The notes under the pieces were generated by a model. The model ran no database searches. It was not told the origin of the DNA and saw only the letters and a program-made list of their open reading frames with translations. The position numbers and the translations under genes were made by a program. A stretch of DNA of 25,233 bases, from the NCBI GenBank assembly GCA_002352055.1, contig DEHS01000086.1:1678-26910 (forward strand), read 5' to 3'. The stretch comes from Legionellaceae bacterium UBA2794. GTDB taxonomy: Bacteria > Pseudomonadota > Gammaproteobacteria > Legionellales > Legionellaceae. Below, one piece after another: positions 7,992-15,377 of this stretch. The stretch's first letter is position 1. The number at the start of each line of letters is the position of its first letter.

Positions 7992-9818
7992 TTAAGCATT
8001 CTCTTTTCCCATAAATAAACTGCATGCTCCCTGCTCAGCACCAGTAAATTGACTTCGTAAACTACCAAATAATTCACGACCCATGCCATAGCGTTGTTCC
8101 TCACTATTCATGGTGGCGCCCACTCTTAATGCAAGCTCGTCATCAGAAACCAACAACTGCAATATACCGCGATTAGCATCAATTCGAATCACATCATCGG
8201 TTTGGATTCGTGATATAGCACCACCATCACAGGCTTCAGGCGTGACGTGAATCGCTGCGGGAACTTTACCTGACGCCCCTGACATACGCCCATCAGTAAC
8301 CAGGGCTACTTGATATCCCCGATCCATGAGTAATCCTAATTTAGGAGTAAGTTGATGTAATTCTGGCATACCACAGGCTTTAGGCCCTTGGAATCGGACA
8401 ACAACAATACAATCCCTGTTTAATTTGCCGCTTTGAAATAATATCTCAAACTCTTCCTGACTGGCGCAAACGATAGCCGGTGCCTGAATCACCTCTTTTC
8501 CAGCGACTAGCCCCGAAGTTTTAATCACCGCCCGACCTATATTACCGCTTAATACTTGTAATCCACCATGTTCTTTAAAGGGCTTACTGACATCAGTAAG
8601 CACTTCATTATTTAATGAAGATGTGGGGCCGTCTACCCATACTAACAGGTCATTATCCATTAAAGGTTGTTTAGTGTATTTATCCAGACCGTGACCCATA
8701 ACGGTATCCACATCGTGATGAATTAATCCCGCCTCAAGTAACGTGCGGGTAAAGTAGGCCATGCCACCAGCTCTTTGAAAATAATTAATATCAGCATGTC
8801 CATTAGGATAAATTTTGGTAATCATCGGCGTGACAGCGGATAGTTGTGAAAAGTCATCCCAGTTTACGATATAACCCGCCATTGAAGCTATTGCGATTAA
8901 ATGCATGGTGTGATTGGTTGAACCACCGGAGGCCAATAATCCGACAATGCCGTTTACTATATTTTTAGCATCGAGAAGCTGGCCAATTGGCATATATCCT
9001 GGGCTGAGGTCAGTGAGCGTGAGAATTTGGCGTGATGCCTCGCGCGTTAATTCATCTCGTAATGGTGTACCCGGATTAATAAATGAGGAACCAGGTAATT
9101 GCAAACCCATCAATTCAATCACCAGTTGATTTGAGTTAGCAGTACCATAAAAGGTGCACGTCCCCGCTGTATGATAAGAGGCAGCCTCAACATCCAGTAA
9201 CGCATTTTTATCCACTTTGCCTTCAGCATAGAGCTGACGTACCCGTGCTTTTTCTTGATTGGAAATGCCAGAAGGCATAGGGCCTGCAGGAACAAAGATA
9301 AAAGGCAAATGGCCAAAACTTAAAGCAGCCATTAATAAGCCAGGGACTATTTTATCGCAAATTCCAAGCAACAATCCACCATCGAACATATTATGAGATA
9401 ACGCTATAGCTACGGACATTGCGATTACATCCCGACTGAGGAGACTCAGCTCCATTCCCGGCTGACCTTGAGTTATCCCGTCACACATAGCAGGTACTCC
9501 ACCGGCAAATTGCGCCACTCCACCAGCTCGTTCAATAGCTTCTTTAATTATGTCAGGATAATTCACGTAAGGCTGATGCGCCGACAGCATTTCATTATAA
9601 GCAGAAATGATCGCAATATTAGCTTTTACCCCTGCACGTAAATCTGCTTTATTTTGTTTACTGCATACCGCAAACCCATGTGCTAAATTACCACAATGCA
9701 AAGCACCTCGCTGAGGTCCTTTAACACGTGCAGCTGTAATGCGCTCGAGGTATTTTAAACGAGAACCGGTGCTGCGGTTCCTGATATTAGCTGTAACTTG
9801 AGCAACAACGGGGTGCAT
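7992..9818 (-). CDS. edd: 6-phosphogluconate dehydratase
   Basis: Iron-sulfur dehydratase of the IlvD/Edd family, converting 6-phosphogluconate to KDPG. Length (608 aa) is typical of Edd rather than the shorter IlvD. Motifs: VPAMCDGITQGQPGMELS and the early HCGNLAHGFA segment (cluster cysteines), LLASGGSTNHTMHL, CIVVVRFQGPKACGMPE, and VTDGRMSGASGKVPAAIHV. The ATG at 9818 follows AAGGAA. It sits 11 nt after pgl and 16 nt before glk, so the operon is continuous. The [4Fe-4S] cofactor is known for the family. Confidence 0.96.
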   Translation of the reverse strand: MHPVVAQVTANIRNRSTGSRLKYLERITAARVKGPQRGALHCGNLAHGFAVCSKQNKADLRAGVKANIAIISAYNEMLSAHQPYVNYPDIIKEAIERAGGVAQFAGGVPAMCDGITQGQPGMELSLLSRDVIAMSVAIALSHNMFDGGLLLGICDKIVPGLLMAALSFGHLPFIFVPAGPMPSGISNQEKARVRQLYAEGKVDKNALLDVEAASYHTAGTCTFYGTANSNQLVIELMGLQLPGSSFINPGTPLRDELTREASRQILTLTDLSPGYMPIGQLLDAKNIVNGIVGLLASGGSTNHTMHLIAIASMAGYIVNWDDFSQLSAVTPMITKIYPNGHADINYFQRAGGMAYFTRTLLEAGLIHHDVDTVMGHGLDKYTKQPLMDNDLLVWVDGPTSSLNNEVLTDVSKPFKEHGGLQVLSGNIGRAVIKTSGLVAGKEVIQAPAIVCASQEEFEILFQSGKLNRDCIVVVRFQGPKACGMPELHQLTPKLGLLMDRGYQVALVTDGRMSGASGKVPAAIHVTPEACDGGAISRIQTDDVIRIDANRGILQLLVSDDELALRVGATMNSEEQRYGMGRELFGSLRSQFTGAEQGACSLFMGKENA

Positions 9819-9829
9819 AACATTCCTTA

Positions 9830-10516
9830 TTATGGTGCATACATAACCTGCACATTAGCATTTTGGTTATTTAAAAAGGCACTTATGGGCATCAGTAGTG
9901 GATTACGCTCCGCCATTGCCTGATTCACCACGGTACGTTTTTTTGGTCCTATAACGTGTAGAAAAATGGTATGGCTATCAAGCAATCGTTTTTTTGATAA
10001 GCTTATTCTCTGATAGGGTGCTGTTCTGGGAGTAACCAAAAGTACGGGAGGGGCGTTATCATCCAATGCACTGTCTATCTCTTCGCTGCACGGAAATAAA
10101 GAAGCCGTATGCCCATCCTCACCCATTCCCAAAATAACTGCATCAAAAGAAGGCAATGAAGCAACTTTTTCTTGTACCTGCTTTAATAATAATACAGGAT
10201 TCAATTGTTCTTCAAACAAACTAATGAAGTGTGCTTGCTTTGCCTGCTCCTGTATTAAATAATCCCTGACCAGGCGCTCATTACTTGCTGCATCATTCGT
10301 AGCAACACAGCGCTCATCTGCCAATAGGATTGTCACCTTATCCCAAGGCAAAACCTTCCTGGCTAAAATTTTGAATAACTCAACTGGCGTTTTCCCACCG
10401 GATACAACCAAATAAGCCTGTCCCCTTTGGTTAATCGCATCACAAAGTATCTTTTTAATTTGCTCTGCCAAATCCAGATTCAATAGCTGCGGATCGCTAA
10501 AACTATGAACATGCAT
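9830..10516 (-). CDS. pgl: 6-phosphogluconolactonase
   Basis: Hydrolyses 6-phosphogluconolactone from Zwf to 6-phosphogluconate. 228 aa, of the NagB/DevB-type Pgl family. Motifs: LVVSGGKTPVELF (phosphate loop), ILLADERCV, VILGMGEDGHTASLFP (the catalytic region), and a C-terminal ISLSKKRLL block. The ATG at 10516 follows GAGG; the frame also has a TTG at 10519. The 5' end overlaps zwf by 14 nt, implying coupled translation of the two consecutive enzymes. Confidence 0.95.
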   Translation of the reverse strand: MHVHSFSDPQLLNLDLAEQIKKILCDAINQRGQAYLVVSGGKTPVELFKILARKVLPWDKVTILLADERCVATNDAASNERLVRDYLIQEQAKQAHFISLFEEQLNPVLLLKQVQEKVASLPSFDAVILGMGEDGHTASLFPCSEEIDSALDDNAPPVLLVTPRTAPYQRISLSKKRLLDSHTIFLHVIGPKKRTVVNQAMAERNPLLMPISAFLNNQNANVQVMYAP

Positions 10517-11993
10517 CAAATTGTTCCTCTATATTTTCTTTGCTTTTAAATAAAGTGGTAGTTGCTATTGGCCCCCACGTTCCAGAAGGATAAGGATGAA
10601 GGGGAACATCAAGGCTCTTCCAGGAGTTTTTTATTCCATCTATCCAGGTCCAGGCTTGTTCAATTTCATCACGACTTACAAATAAGTACTGATTACCCTG
10701 AAAAATTTCCAGTAATAATCGCTCATAAGCATCTGGAATCGTTTGATTTTTAAGCAGATCATTAAAACTTAAATCCAGTTTACTCTCTTGTAGCTCCATG
10801 TCACGACCAAGTCCAGGAATTTTATTCATTACCCTTATTTCAATCCCTTCATCGGGCTGGAGTCGAATATGAAGCTGATTAGGGAACAATTCCTGATTTA
10901 ATTCTTTAAAAATATTATGCGGTTGGTGCTTAAAGTAAATCACGACTTCAGTTTTCTTCTTTGCCAATCGTTTACCGGTAAGTAAATAAAAGGGAACACC
11001 TGACCAGCGCCAGTTGTCAACGTAGGCTTTTATGGCGACAAAAGTCTCTGTCATCGAATGGGGAACTGCTCCCTCTTCTTCAAGATAACCCGGTATAATC
11101 TGGTTATTAATTCGATGAGTCATATATTGTCCACGGACCGTATGATCAGCTACATTTTTCTCGTTTATGACCCGCAAGGACTTCAAAACCTTTAATTTTT
11201 CACTCCGAATATTTTCGGCGCTAAGCGTTAGCGGTGGCTCCATAGCTACCAACGAAAGTATTTGCAATAAATGGTTTTGCAACATATCTCTTACTTGCCC
11301 CGCATTATCATAATAGTTCCAACGCCCTTCAACTCCCACTTCTTCAGCGAGAGTTATTTCCACTTTTTCAATATTTTGTCTATCCCAATTGGTCGAAAAT
11401 ATAGCGTTAGCAAAACGTAAGACCAATAGATTTAGAACAGTTTCTTTACCTAAATAGTGATCAATCCGATAAATTTGATCCTCAGTAAAATAGTGTGCTA
11501 CTTCGTTATTAATTGCTATAGATGATGGTAAATCCTGCCCAATCGGTTTTTCCAGGACCACCCGACAGTATTTATTACTTAAGCCTGCAATTGAAAGTCC
11601 CTGACAAACCTGGGCATATAAAGAAGGTGGAATAGCAAAATATGAAATGACAATCCGGTCACCCGCAGTCATGTAATCCGTTAATGTCAAATATTCATTG
11701 GGTTGCGATAAGTCAAGGGAACAATAGGAACATCGAGCGGCAAGGCGTGTCCAGGCAGTTTCATTGAATGTGCCTGAAGCAAATTTCTCTATAGATAAGC
11801 GAATCGACGCAAGGTAGTCACTTAAGGTAAGTTCATCACGAGCGCAACCAATAATACGCATATCCTCATGCAATAATTGATTACACTCCAATTGGTACAA
11901 TGCTGGCAATAACTTACGGCAGGAAAGGTCACCCAAGGTGCCAAACAAGATAAAATCACACGGGTCACTAGAATCAGTTAAAGACATGTCCAT
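10503..11993 (-). CDS. zwf: Glucose-6-phosphate 1-dehydrogenase
   Basis: Oxidises glucose 6-phosphate to 6-phosphogluconolactone with NAD(P)+. 496 aa, standard for bacterial Zwf. Rossmann motif FGTLGDLSCRKLLPALYQ is near residue 17, the YRIDHYLGKE active-site signature with its catalytic His near residue 178, and the usual C-terminal beta-sheet domain (GVPFYLLTGKRL). First gene of the Entner-Doudoroff operon. ATG at 11993 gives MDMSLT; an ATG two codons later (11987), with GGGA upstream, is just as possible. A candidate promoter is at 12022-12049. No gnd gene is next to it, so the operon is dedicated to the Entner-Doudoroff branch. Confidence 0.97.
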   Translation of the reverse strand: MDMSLTDSSDPCDFILFGTLGDLSCRKLLPALYQLECNQLLHEDMRIIGCARDELTLSDYLASIRLSIEKFASGTFNETAWTRLAARCSYCSLDLSQPNEYLTLTDYMTAGDRIVISYFAIPPSLYAQVCQGLSIAGLSNKYCRVVLEKPIGQDLPSSIAINNEVAHYFTEDQIYRIDHYLGKETVLNLLVLRFANAIFSTNWDRQNIEKVEITLAEEVGVEGRWNYYDNAGQVRDMLQNHLLQILSLVAMEPPLTLSAENIRSEKLKVLKSLRVINEKNVADHTVRGQYMTHRINNQIIPGYLEEEGAVPHSMTETFVAIKAYVDNWRWSGVPFYLLTGKRLAKKKTEVVIYFKHQPHNIFKELNQELFPNQLHIRLQPDEGIEIRVMNKIPGLGRDMELQESKLDLSFNDLLKNQTIPDAYERLLLEIFQGNQYLFVSRDEIEQAWTWIDGIKNSWKSLDVPLHPYPSGTWGPIATTTLFKSKENIEEQFDACS

Positions 11994-12021
11994 CCCAAAA
12001 CATTTATTAATTCATTGATAC

Positions 12022-12049
12022 ATATTACTTTGATTACATGAACCATCAA
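12022..12049 (-). promoter_or_regulatory. Candidate promoter of the zwf operon
   Basis: On the - strand there is TTGATG (12049-12044), a 16-bp spacer and TAATAT (12027-12022), about 29 nt before the zwf ATG. Both hexamers match the sigma-70 consensus at 4 of 6 positions. Its position directly in front of the first operon gene makes it plausible, but no regulator site was recognised. Confidence 0.4.
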
Positions 12050-12110
12050 TAGCACGTAATCATTATCTCCGGCTAGCCCTGCCTTGGAGAAATCGTACTC
12101 AATTCAAGAG

Positions 12111-12142
12111 CACTGGATCCCTCGGACAAGCCGAGGGACGTC
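12111..12142. repeat. GC-rich palindromic element, lone inverted copy
   Basis: The core is a perfect 8-bp stem, TCCCTCGG (12118-12125) / CCGAGGGA (12131-12138), with a 5-nt loop, inside CACTGGATCC...ACGTCGG. Reverse-complemented, it matches the palindromes at 12358 and 12486 (AACGTCCC...GGGATCCAGT), so it is a third copy in the opposite orientation. Read in one frame it encodes LDPSDKPRDV, like the well-known palindromic repeats of many proteobacteria and Rickettsiales that read LDPAVKPRD. Confidence 0.7.
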
Positions 12143-12212
12143 GGACTCTTTCAATGTTAGCAAGTTGCTACAAAGTAGCCATGCTCCTTAAGTAACTAGT
12201 ATCTTAATTGAT

Positions 12213-12295
12213 ATTCTTACTTAATTGATAATTTTCAAAGTAAATACTTCTCAATAGTTATAATTCCTAATAATTCTTACTTAATTTATAATTTT
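12213..12295. repeat. AT-rich 23-nt direct repeat, period 60
   Basis: A 23-nt sequence starting ATTCTTACTTAATT occurs at 12213-12235 and again at 12273-12295, differing at one base (ATTGATAA versus ATTTATAA). A shorter TTAATTGATA also occurs twice, at 12204 and 12221. Low-complexity DNA inflates such matches, but 22 of 23 identical is more than expected by chance nearby. Confidence 0.5.
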
Positions 12296-12327
12296 TATTA
12301 AATAGTAACTCGCAAAAACTATTAAGG

Positions 12328-12455
12328 TTCATAAACCATGGGTTTTGATTCCCAACGTCCCGCGACTCGACCGCGGGATCCAGTAATCTCATGCTAAAAC
12401 CCACATCTCAGTTTCTCTTTGTCAAATACTAAAGCACTAGCCAATAGGCTTAAGT
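12328..12455. repeat. 128-bp direct repeat with palindrome, unit A
   Basis: First of two tandem units aligned through CCATGGG (12336), the palindrome TCCCGCG (12358-12364) / CGCGGGA (12372-12378), GATCCAGT, ATCTCATGCT, and TAAAGCACTA...AATAGGCT. It has no start signal or long frame and is probably a non-coding repeat. By hand alignment the two units are about 85% identical with one indel. Confidence 0.72.
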
Positions 12456-12584
12456 TTCAAAAACCATGGGTTTAAATTCCCAACGTCCCGCGGCTCGACC
12501 GCGGGATCCAGTGATCTCATGCTGAAAACCAGATCTCGGTTTGTTTTTGTCAAACGCTAAAGCACTAAACTAATAGGCTCAAGT
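12456..12584. repeat. 128-bp direct repeat with palindrome, unit B
   Basis: Second tandem unit. Its palindrome is the longer and more perfect: TCCCGCGG (12486-12493) / CCGCGGGA (12499-12506), loop CTCGA. It shares CCATGGG (12464), GGGATCCAGT and AATAGGCT with unit A at a 128-129 bp offset. Confidence 0.72.
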
Positions 12585-12605
12585 GCGTTGAAAATACTAA
12601 TTTTA

Positions 12606-12704
12606 TGCATCGATTGTAATACATTTTTTTACGCTACACTAACCATTATTTTAGGCTACACTAACCATTATTTACAGTCACCATGGCTGGACTCTATCGA
12701 TGCA
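12606..12704. repeat. Tandem 19-mer enclosed by a 9-bp inverted repeat
   Basis: GCTACACTAACCATTATTT occurs at 12633-12651 and exactly again at 12655-12673 (period 22). The pair is bracketed by TGCATCGAT (12606-12614) and its reverse complement ATCGATGCA (12696-12704). It could be a small non-autonomous element or a protein-binding array; the neighbouring SMR gene ends 20 bp away. Function unknown. Confidence 0.5.
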
Positions 12705-12723
12705 ATTATTAATCATGTCTTGC

Positions 12724-13056
12724 CTACAAATTGACACCAGATGAATACTTAAGTCCTATAATTGATATCAATAATAAAAACAGGAATAGCACTCTAAAGA
12801 AAGTTACTGGCTCATGAAACAACCAAATGCCCATAACTGCTGTACCCAATGCACCGATTCCTACCCATATAGCGTAAGCGGTTCCTATGGGCAAGGTCTG
12901 AACTGCTTTTGCTAATAAGACCATGCTCCCCACAATTGCCAAGGCAGTTAAGACACTCGGAGTAAATTTTGTAAAACCATGCGTATATTTTAAACCAATT
13001 GCCCAACACACTTCTAACAACCCTGCAAAGAACAAACTGACCCACGCTAGCAACAT
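12724..13056 (-). CDS. sugE: SMR-family exporter, SugE/Gdx type
   Basis: Small multidrug resistance protein of 110 aa with four membrane helices, working as an antiparallel dimer in the inner membrane. The TM1 sequence LLEVCWAIGLKYTHGFTKF, with the essential Glu and the WAxGLKY pattern, and the TM3 sequence GTAYAIWVGIGALGT place it in the SugE (Gdx) branch rather than the EmrE branch. Gdx proteins export guanidinium in exchange for protons; some SugE members confer resistance to quaternary ammonium compounds. An AAAGGA precedes the ATG. Its upstream 230 bp, shared with the divergent HTH gene, shows no guanidine riboswitch that I recognise. Family sure; substrate likely guanidinium. Confidence 0.9.
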   Translation of the reverse strand: MLLAWVSLFFAGLLEVCWAIGLKYTHGFTKFTPSVLTALAIVGSMVLLAKAVQTLPIGTAYAIWVGIGALGTAVMGIWLFHEPVTFFRVLFLFLLLISIIGLKYSSGVNL

Positions 13057-13178
13057 GACAATCCTTTTATTAAAATTGAGTTTATCTTACCCGCAGAATA
13101 CGCACATAGTCCAGAGTACAGTTAGGGATAACAAATTAAATAACAATCAATAAATACAGACTTATGAGGTTGAGTAAA

Positions 13179-13206
13179 TTGCAAAACCTAATTTTTATGC
13201 TATATC
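13179..13206 (+). promoter_or_regulatory. Possible promoter of the HTH gene
   Basis: TTGCAA (13179-13184), a 16-bp spacer and TATATC (13201-13206) lie about 80 nt before the proposed start of the small regulator. The hexamers are acceptable but the DNA is AT-rich, so this is tentative. Confidence 0.28.
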
Positions 13207-13287
13207 AAATAAAGAGAGATTTTTTATCAATTGATCTGGCTGGTATTTATATCCCGCACCCGCAGGTCACTATCAGGAGCCAACCGA

Positions 13288-13527
13288 ATGCTGAATAAAA
13301 GATTTTCAGAGCGTCTTAATAAAGAACTTGACAGTATTGGTGTTCCTGAAGCGACAGGCGAAAGGATTGCGGTACTGGCAAAGTTGATTAAAGTGCCTAA
13401 GTTCAAAGCGGAAGCGTTACTTAGCGGAATAACCAGCCCTGATGAAGCGTTACTTAACACCTTAGCGGAAGAACTCGAGGTCAACGCGGATTGGTTATTG
13501 GGAAAAAGTGATTCTAAAAGTCATTAG
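13288..13527 (+). CDS. Small HTH (XRE/phage repressor-like) DNA-binding protein
   Basis: A 79-aa protein that is almost only a helix-turn-helix domain. It begins RFSERLNKELDSIGV, like the N-terminus of phage-type repressors, has RIAVLAKLIKVPKFKAEALL as the probable helix-turn-helix, then LNTLAEELEVNADWLLG, which is the classic ending of such domains. The ATG at 13288 follows AGGAG (13274-13278); the frame is open from 13231, but those extra residues are unlike the family. No effector or peptidase domain. It is divergent from sugE and convergent with rimK, and could control either or neither. Conserved XRE-like fold is well supported; target unknown. Confidence 0.75.
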   Translation: MLNKRFSERLNKELDSIGVPEATGERIAVLAKLIKVPKFKAEALLSGITSPDEALLNTLAEELEVNADWLLGKSDSKSH

Positions 13528-13538
13528 CAATAGAGAAA

Positions 13539-13556
13539 CCCTACAGCGATGTAGGG
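13539..13556. terminator. Hairpin between convergent HTH gene and rimK
   Basis: Perfect 7-bp stem CCCTACA / TGTAGGG with loop GCGA, in the 36-bp gap between the two stop codons. On the - strand it is followed by TTTCTCT, a weak U-run, so it may serve rimK. On the + strand no T-run follows. Confidence 0.5.
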
Positions 13557-13563
13557 ATCATGC

Positions 13564-14472
13564 TTATCCATGAAAACGATGATTTGGAGTACTGGGTTTG
13601 GCATTCTTTTCAATATATTCAATAATCTTACCGGCAATATTAATCCCAGTTGCCTTCTCTATACCCTCAAGACCTGGAGATGAATTAATTTCCAGGACGA
13701 GAGGTCCATGATTGGAACGAATTAAATCGACGCCCGCGACTTTTAAGCCCATGGTTTTCGCAGCGCTTATCGCAATGGCTCGTTCCTGAGGGGACAGTTT
13801 CACTTTGGCAGCCTTACCTCCCTGATGAACATTAGCGCGAAACTCACCTTCTTTTGCCTGACGTTTGACCGCAGCGACTACTTTATCGCCAATAACAAAG
13901 CAGCGTATGTCCGTGCCACGCGACTCTTCGATAAATTCTTGGACAAGAATATTGGCATGCATTTCTTTGAATGCATTAATTATGCTTACAGCAGATTGAT
14001 GGCTATCAGCTAATATGACTCCTTTCCCTTGAGTCCCTTCTAGCAGTTTTATTACTAAAGGTGCACCGCCAACCATATGAATTAAGTCCTCCGTATCATC
14101 TGGAGATTGGGCAAAGCTGGTTAATGGCATGGGAATTCCCTTACGCGCTAATAATTGCAGCGAACGAAATTTATCTCTGGAGCGTGAAATAGCAATGGAT
14201 TCATTCACGGTATACATTCCCATAGTTTCCATGTGGCGTAAAACCGCGGTGCCGTAATAGGTAGTCGAAGCCCCAATACGCGGAATGACGGCATCAAACA
14301 GAGGAAGTGATGCACCCCCTCGATAATGAACTTTAGGATTGGATGCGGCAACGTTCATATAGCAATAAAGAGGATTAATTATTTTGACCTCATGACCAGC
14401 CGCCTCACCTTCTGCTTTTAAGCGTTTATGTGAATATAAATGTGGGTTGGTGGCTAATATTGCAATTTTCAT
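13564..14472 (-). CDS. rimK: RimK-type alpha-L-glutamate ligase (ATP-grasp)
   Basis: ATP-grasp ligase that adds glutamates to the C-terminus of ribosomal protein S6 (RimK); some RimK enzymes also make poly-alpha-glutamate. 302 aa, the usual length. Order: N-terminal domain with PRIGASTTYYGTAVLRH, SRDKFRSLQLLARKGIPMP, the ATP-binding LVIKLLEGTQGKGV, VQEFIEESRGTDIRCFVIG, and the metal-binding LEINSSPGLEG near the end. ATG at 14472; GAGGAA lies 11 nt upstream. Monocistronic, flanked by the HTH gene and the SCO1 gene end. The symbol follows family resemblance; the true acceptor is not proven by sequence. Confidence 0.9.
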   Translation of the reverse strand: MKIAILATNPHLYSHKRLKAEGEAAGHEVKIINPLYCYMNVAASNPKVHYRGGASLPLFDAVIPRIGASTTYYGTAVLRHMETMGMYTVNESIAISRSRDKFRSLQLLARKGIPMPLTSFAQSPDDTEDLIHMVGGAPLVIKLLEGTQGKGVILADSHQSAVSIINAFKEMHANILVQEFIEESRGTDIRCFVIGDKVVAAVKRQAKEGEFRANVHQGGKAAKVKLSPQERAIAISAAKTMGLKVAGVDLIRSNHGPLVLEINSSPGLEGIEKATGINIAGKIIEYIEKNAKPSTPNHRFHG

Positions 14473-14688
14473 GAATGAATCATTCCTCAGTTTAATTCGT
14501 GCTTCTAATTAGAAGCCTAGTTTATAAAATCCAAAATCTCATCCTGATTAATCGAAATAAGATGATTAATTTTTAAACCCTAATAAAAAACAAATAGTTG
14601 CCGCTGAGAGAATAAATATAACACTATGTTCTGCAACAAATTTTCTTTGTTTAAAATATCAATTAGGATTAGTTCATCCATGAAGGGC

Positions 14689-14711
14689 GTCGCATGGTTA
14701 TCCCACGCGAC
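14689..14711 (-). terminator. Possible hairpin after the SCO1 gene
   Basis: GTCGCATGG (14689-14697) and CCACGCGAC (14703-14711) pair with one mismatch around a 5-nt loop, about 18 nt past the SCO1 stop on the - strand. No clear T-run follows, so it may be a weak terminator or an RNA-stabilising stem for the cytochrome oxidase assembly transcript. Confidence 0.35.
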
Positions 14712-14728
14712 ATGTTTCCAGGTTGTTA

Positions 14729-15367
14729 TTACGAAACCATCAGCATGTAATCTTGCGCTAATAAATCAGCGTGATGTGGTGTTGTAAAGAAAGCATTTAA
14801 TTCACCTTGGGGATTAAATAACATAACCGCTCCACTGTGTTGCACATCATAATTCTTCGGATCGTCACTCTCTTTATTCAGCACTTTAGCATAAGCAATA
14901 CCCATTTCTCGGGTCATTATTTTGACTGATTTCTCTTCTCCTCGTGCGCCAAAGAAATCTGGATGGAATGATGCAACATAAGGTCCCAATTTTTCCAGTG
15001 AATCACGATCTGGATCAATTGAAATCATAACAACATGAGGCAGATCTTTAACTCCTTTTTCTTGCAAAATACGATACATTTTACCCAGCTCAGCCATGGT
15101 GGTTGGGCATAAATAACCGCAATTAGTAAATCCAAAGAATATTAAAGTCCATTGACCTTGTAAACTTGCGTTATCAAAAGGTTTTCCATCAGTGCCCGTT
15201 AAAGCAAATTGATTGATTGTGCGCGGATGTTCGAGATAAGTACCATGAAACTGGGTCACATCCAATTTTTTATTGGCATGAAGGTGTTGTGATACAAAAA
15301 TTCCGGTAAATAAACCAGCAATAGCGAGCAATATTACAACTGTTAAAGTTATCCCTTTAATTTTCAT
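14729..15367 (-). CDS. SCO1/SenC family copper chaperone
   Basis: Membrane-anchored, periplasm-facing thioredoxin-fold protein that delivers copper to, or reduces, the CuA site of cytochrome c oxidase subunit II. 212 aa: an N-terminal membrane anchor (residues about 6-26), then a SCO domain. The copper-binding pattern is complete: FTNCGYLCP with Cys83 and Cys87, and the distal His177 in DVQHSGAVMLFNPQG. The common motif is CPDVC; here the three inner residues are GYL, a mild change. Last gene of the SURF1-ctaA-ctaB-SCO1 run, 10 nt after ctaB, which supports the oxidase assembly role. Confidence 0.93.
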   Translation of the reverse strand: MKIKGITLTVVILLAIAGLFTGIFVSQHLHANKKLDVTQFHGTYLEHPRTINQFALTGTDGKPFDNASLQGQWTLIFFGFTNCGYLCPTTMAELGKMYRILQEKGVKDLPHVVMISIDPDRDSLEKLGPYVASFHPDFFGARGEEKSVKIMTREMGIAYAKVLNKESDDPKNYDVQHSGAVMLFNPQGELNAFFTTPHHADLLAQDYMLMVS

Positions 15368-15377
15368 CAGTAACCTC

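Larger units (their letters stand above)
11994..12723. other. Repeat-filled intergenic region without a supported gene
   Basis: This 730-bp stretch between zwf and the SMR exporter gene has no convincing coding frame. It holds the probable zwf promoter, a lone GC-rich palindrome, an AT-rich segment with a 23-nt direct repeat, a 128-bp tandem duplication with two more palindromes, and a 19-nt tandem repeat inside a 9-bp inverted repeat. Each is listed separately. It reads as a landing site for small non-coding repeats; I see no remnant of a transposase or broken gene. Confidence 0.7.

Noticed and set aside
12338..12525. Two parallel 19-codon frames starting ATGGGTTT at 12338 and 12466, encoding near-identical peptides (…SQRPA.RPRDPVISC).
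   Set aside because: They lie exactly in the tandem repeat units, have no ribosome binding site, and the similarity is explained by the duplication and the palindrome.
13057..13287. Possible guanidine riboswitch upstream of sugE.
   Set aside because: I looked for the paired ACGR-loop hairpins and for ykkC-like conserved blocks and could not find them by eye.
13227..13484. 85-aa - strand frame opposite the HTH gene.
   Set aside because: The + strand frame has a ribosome site and a recognisable helix-turn-helix; the antisense frame is low-complexity Ser/Ala-rich sequence.
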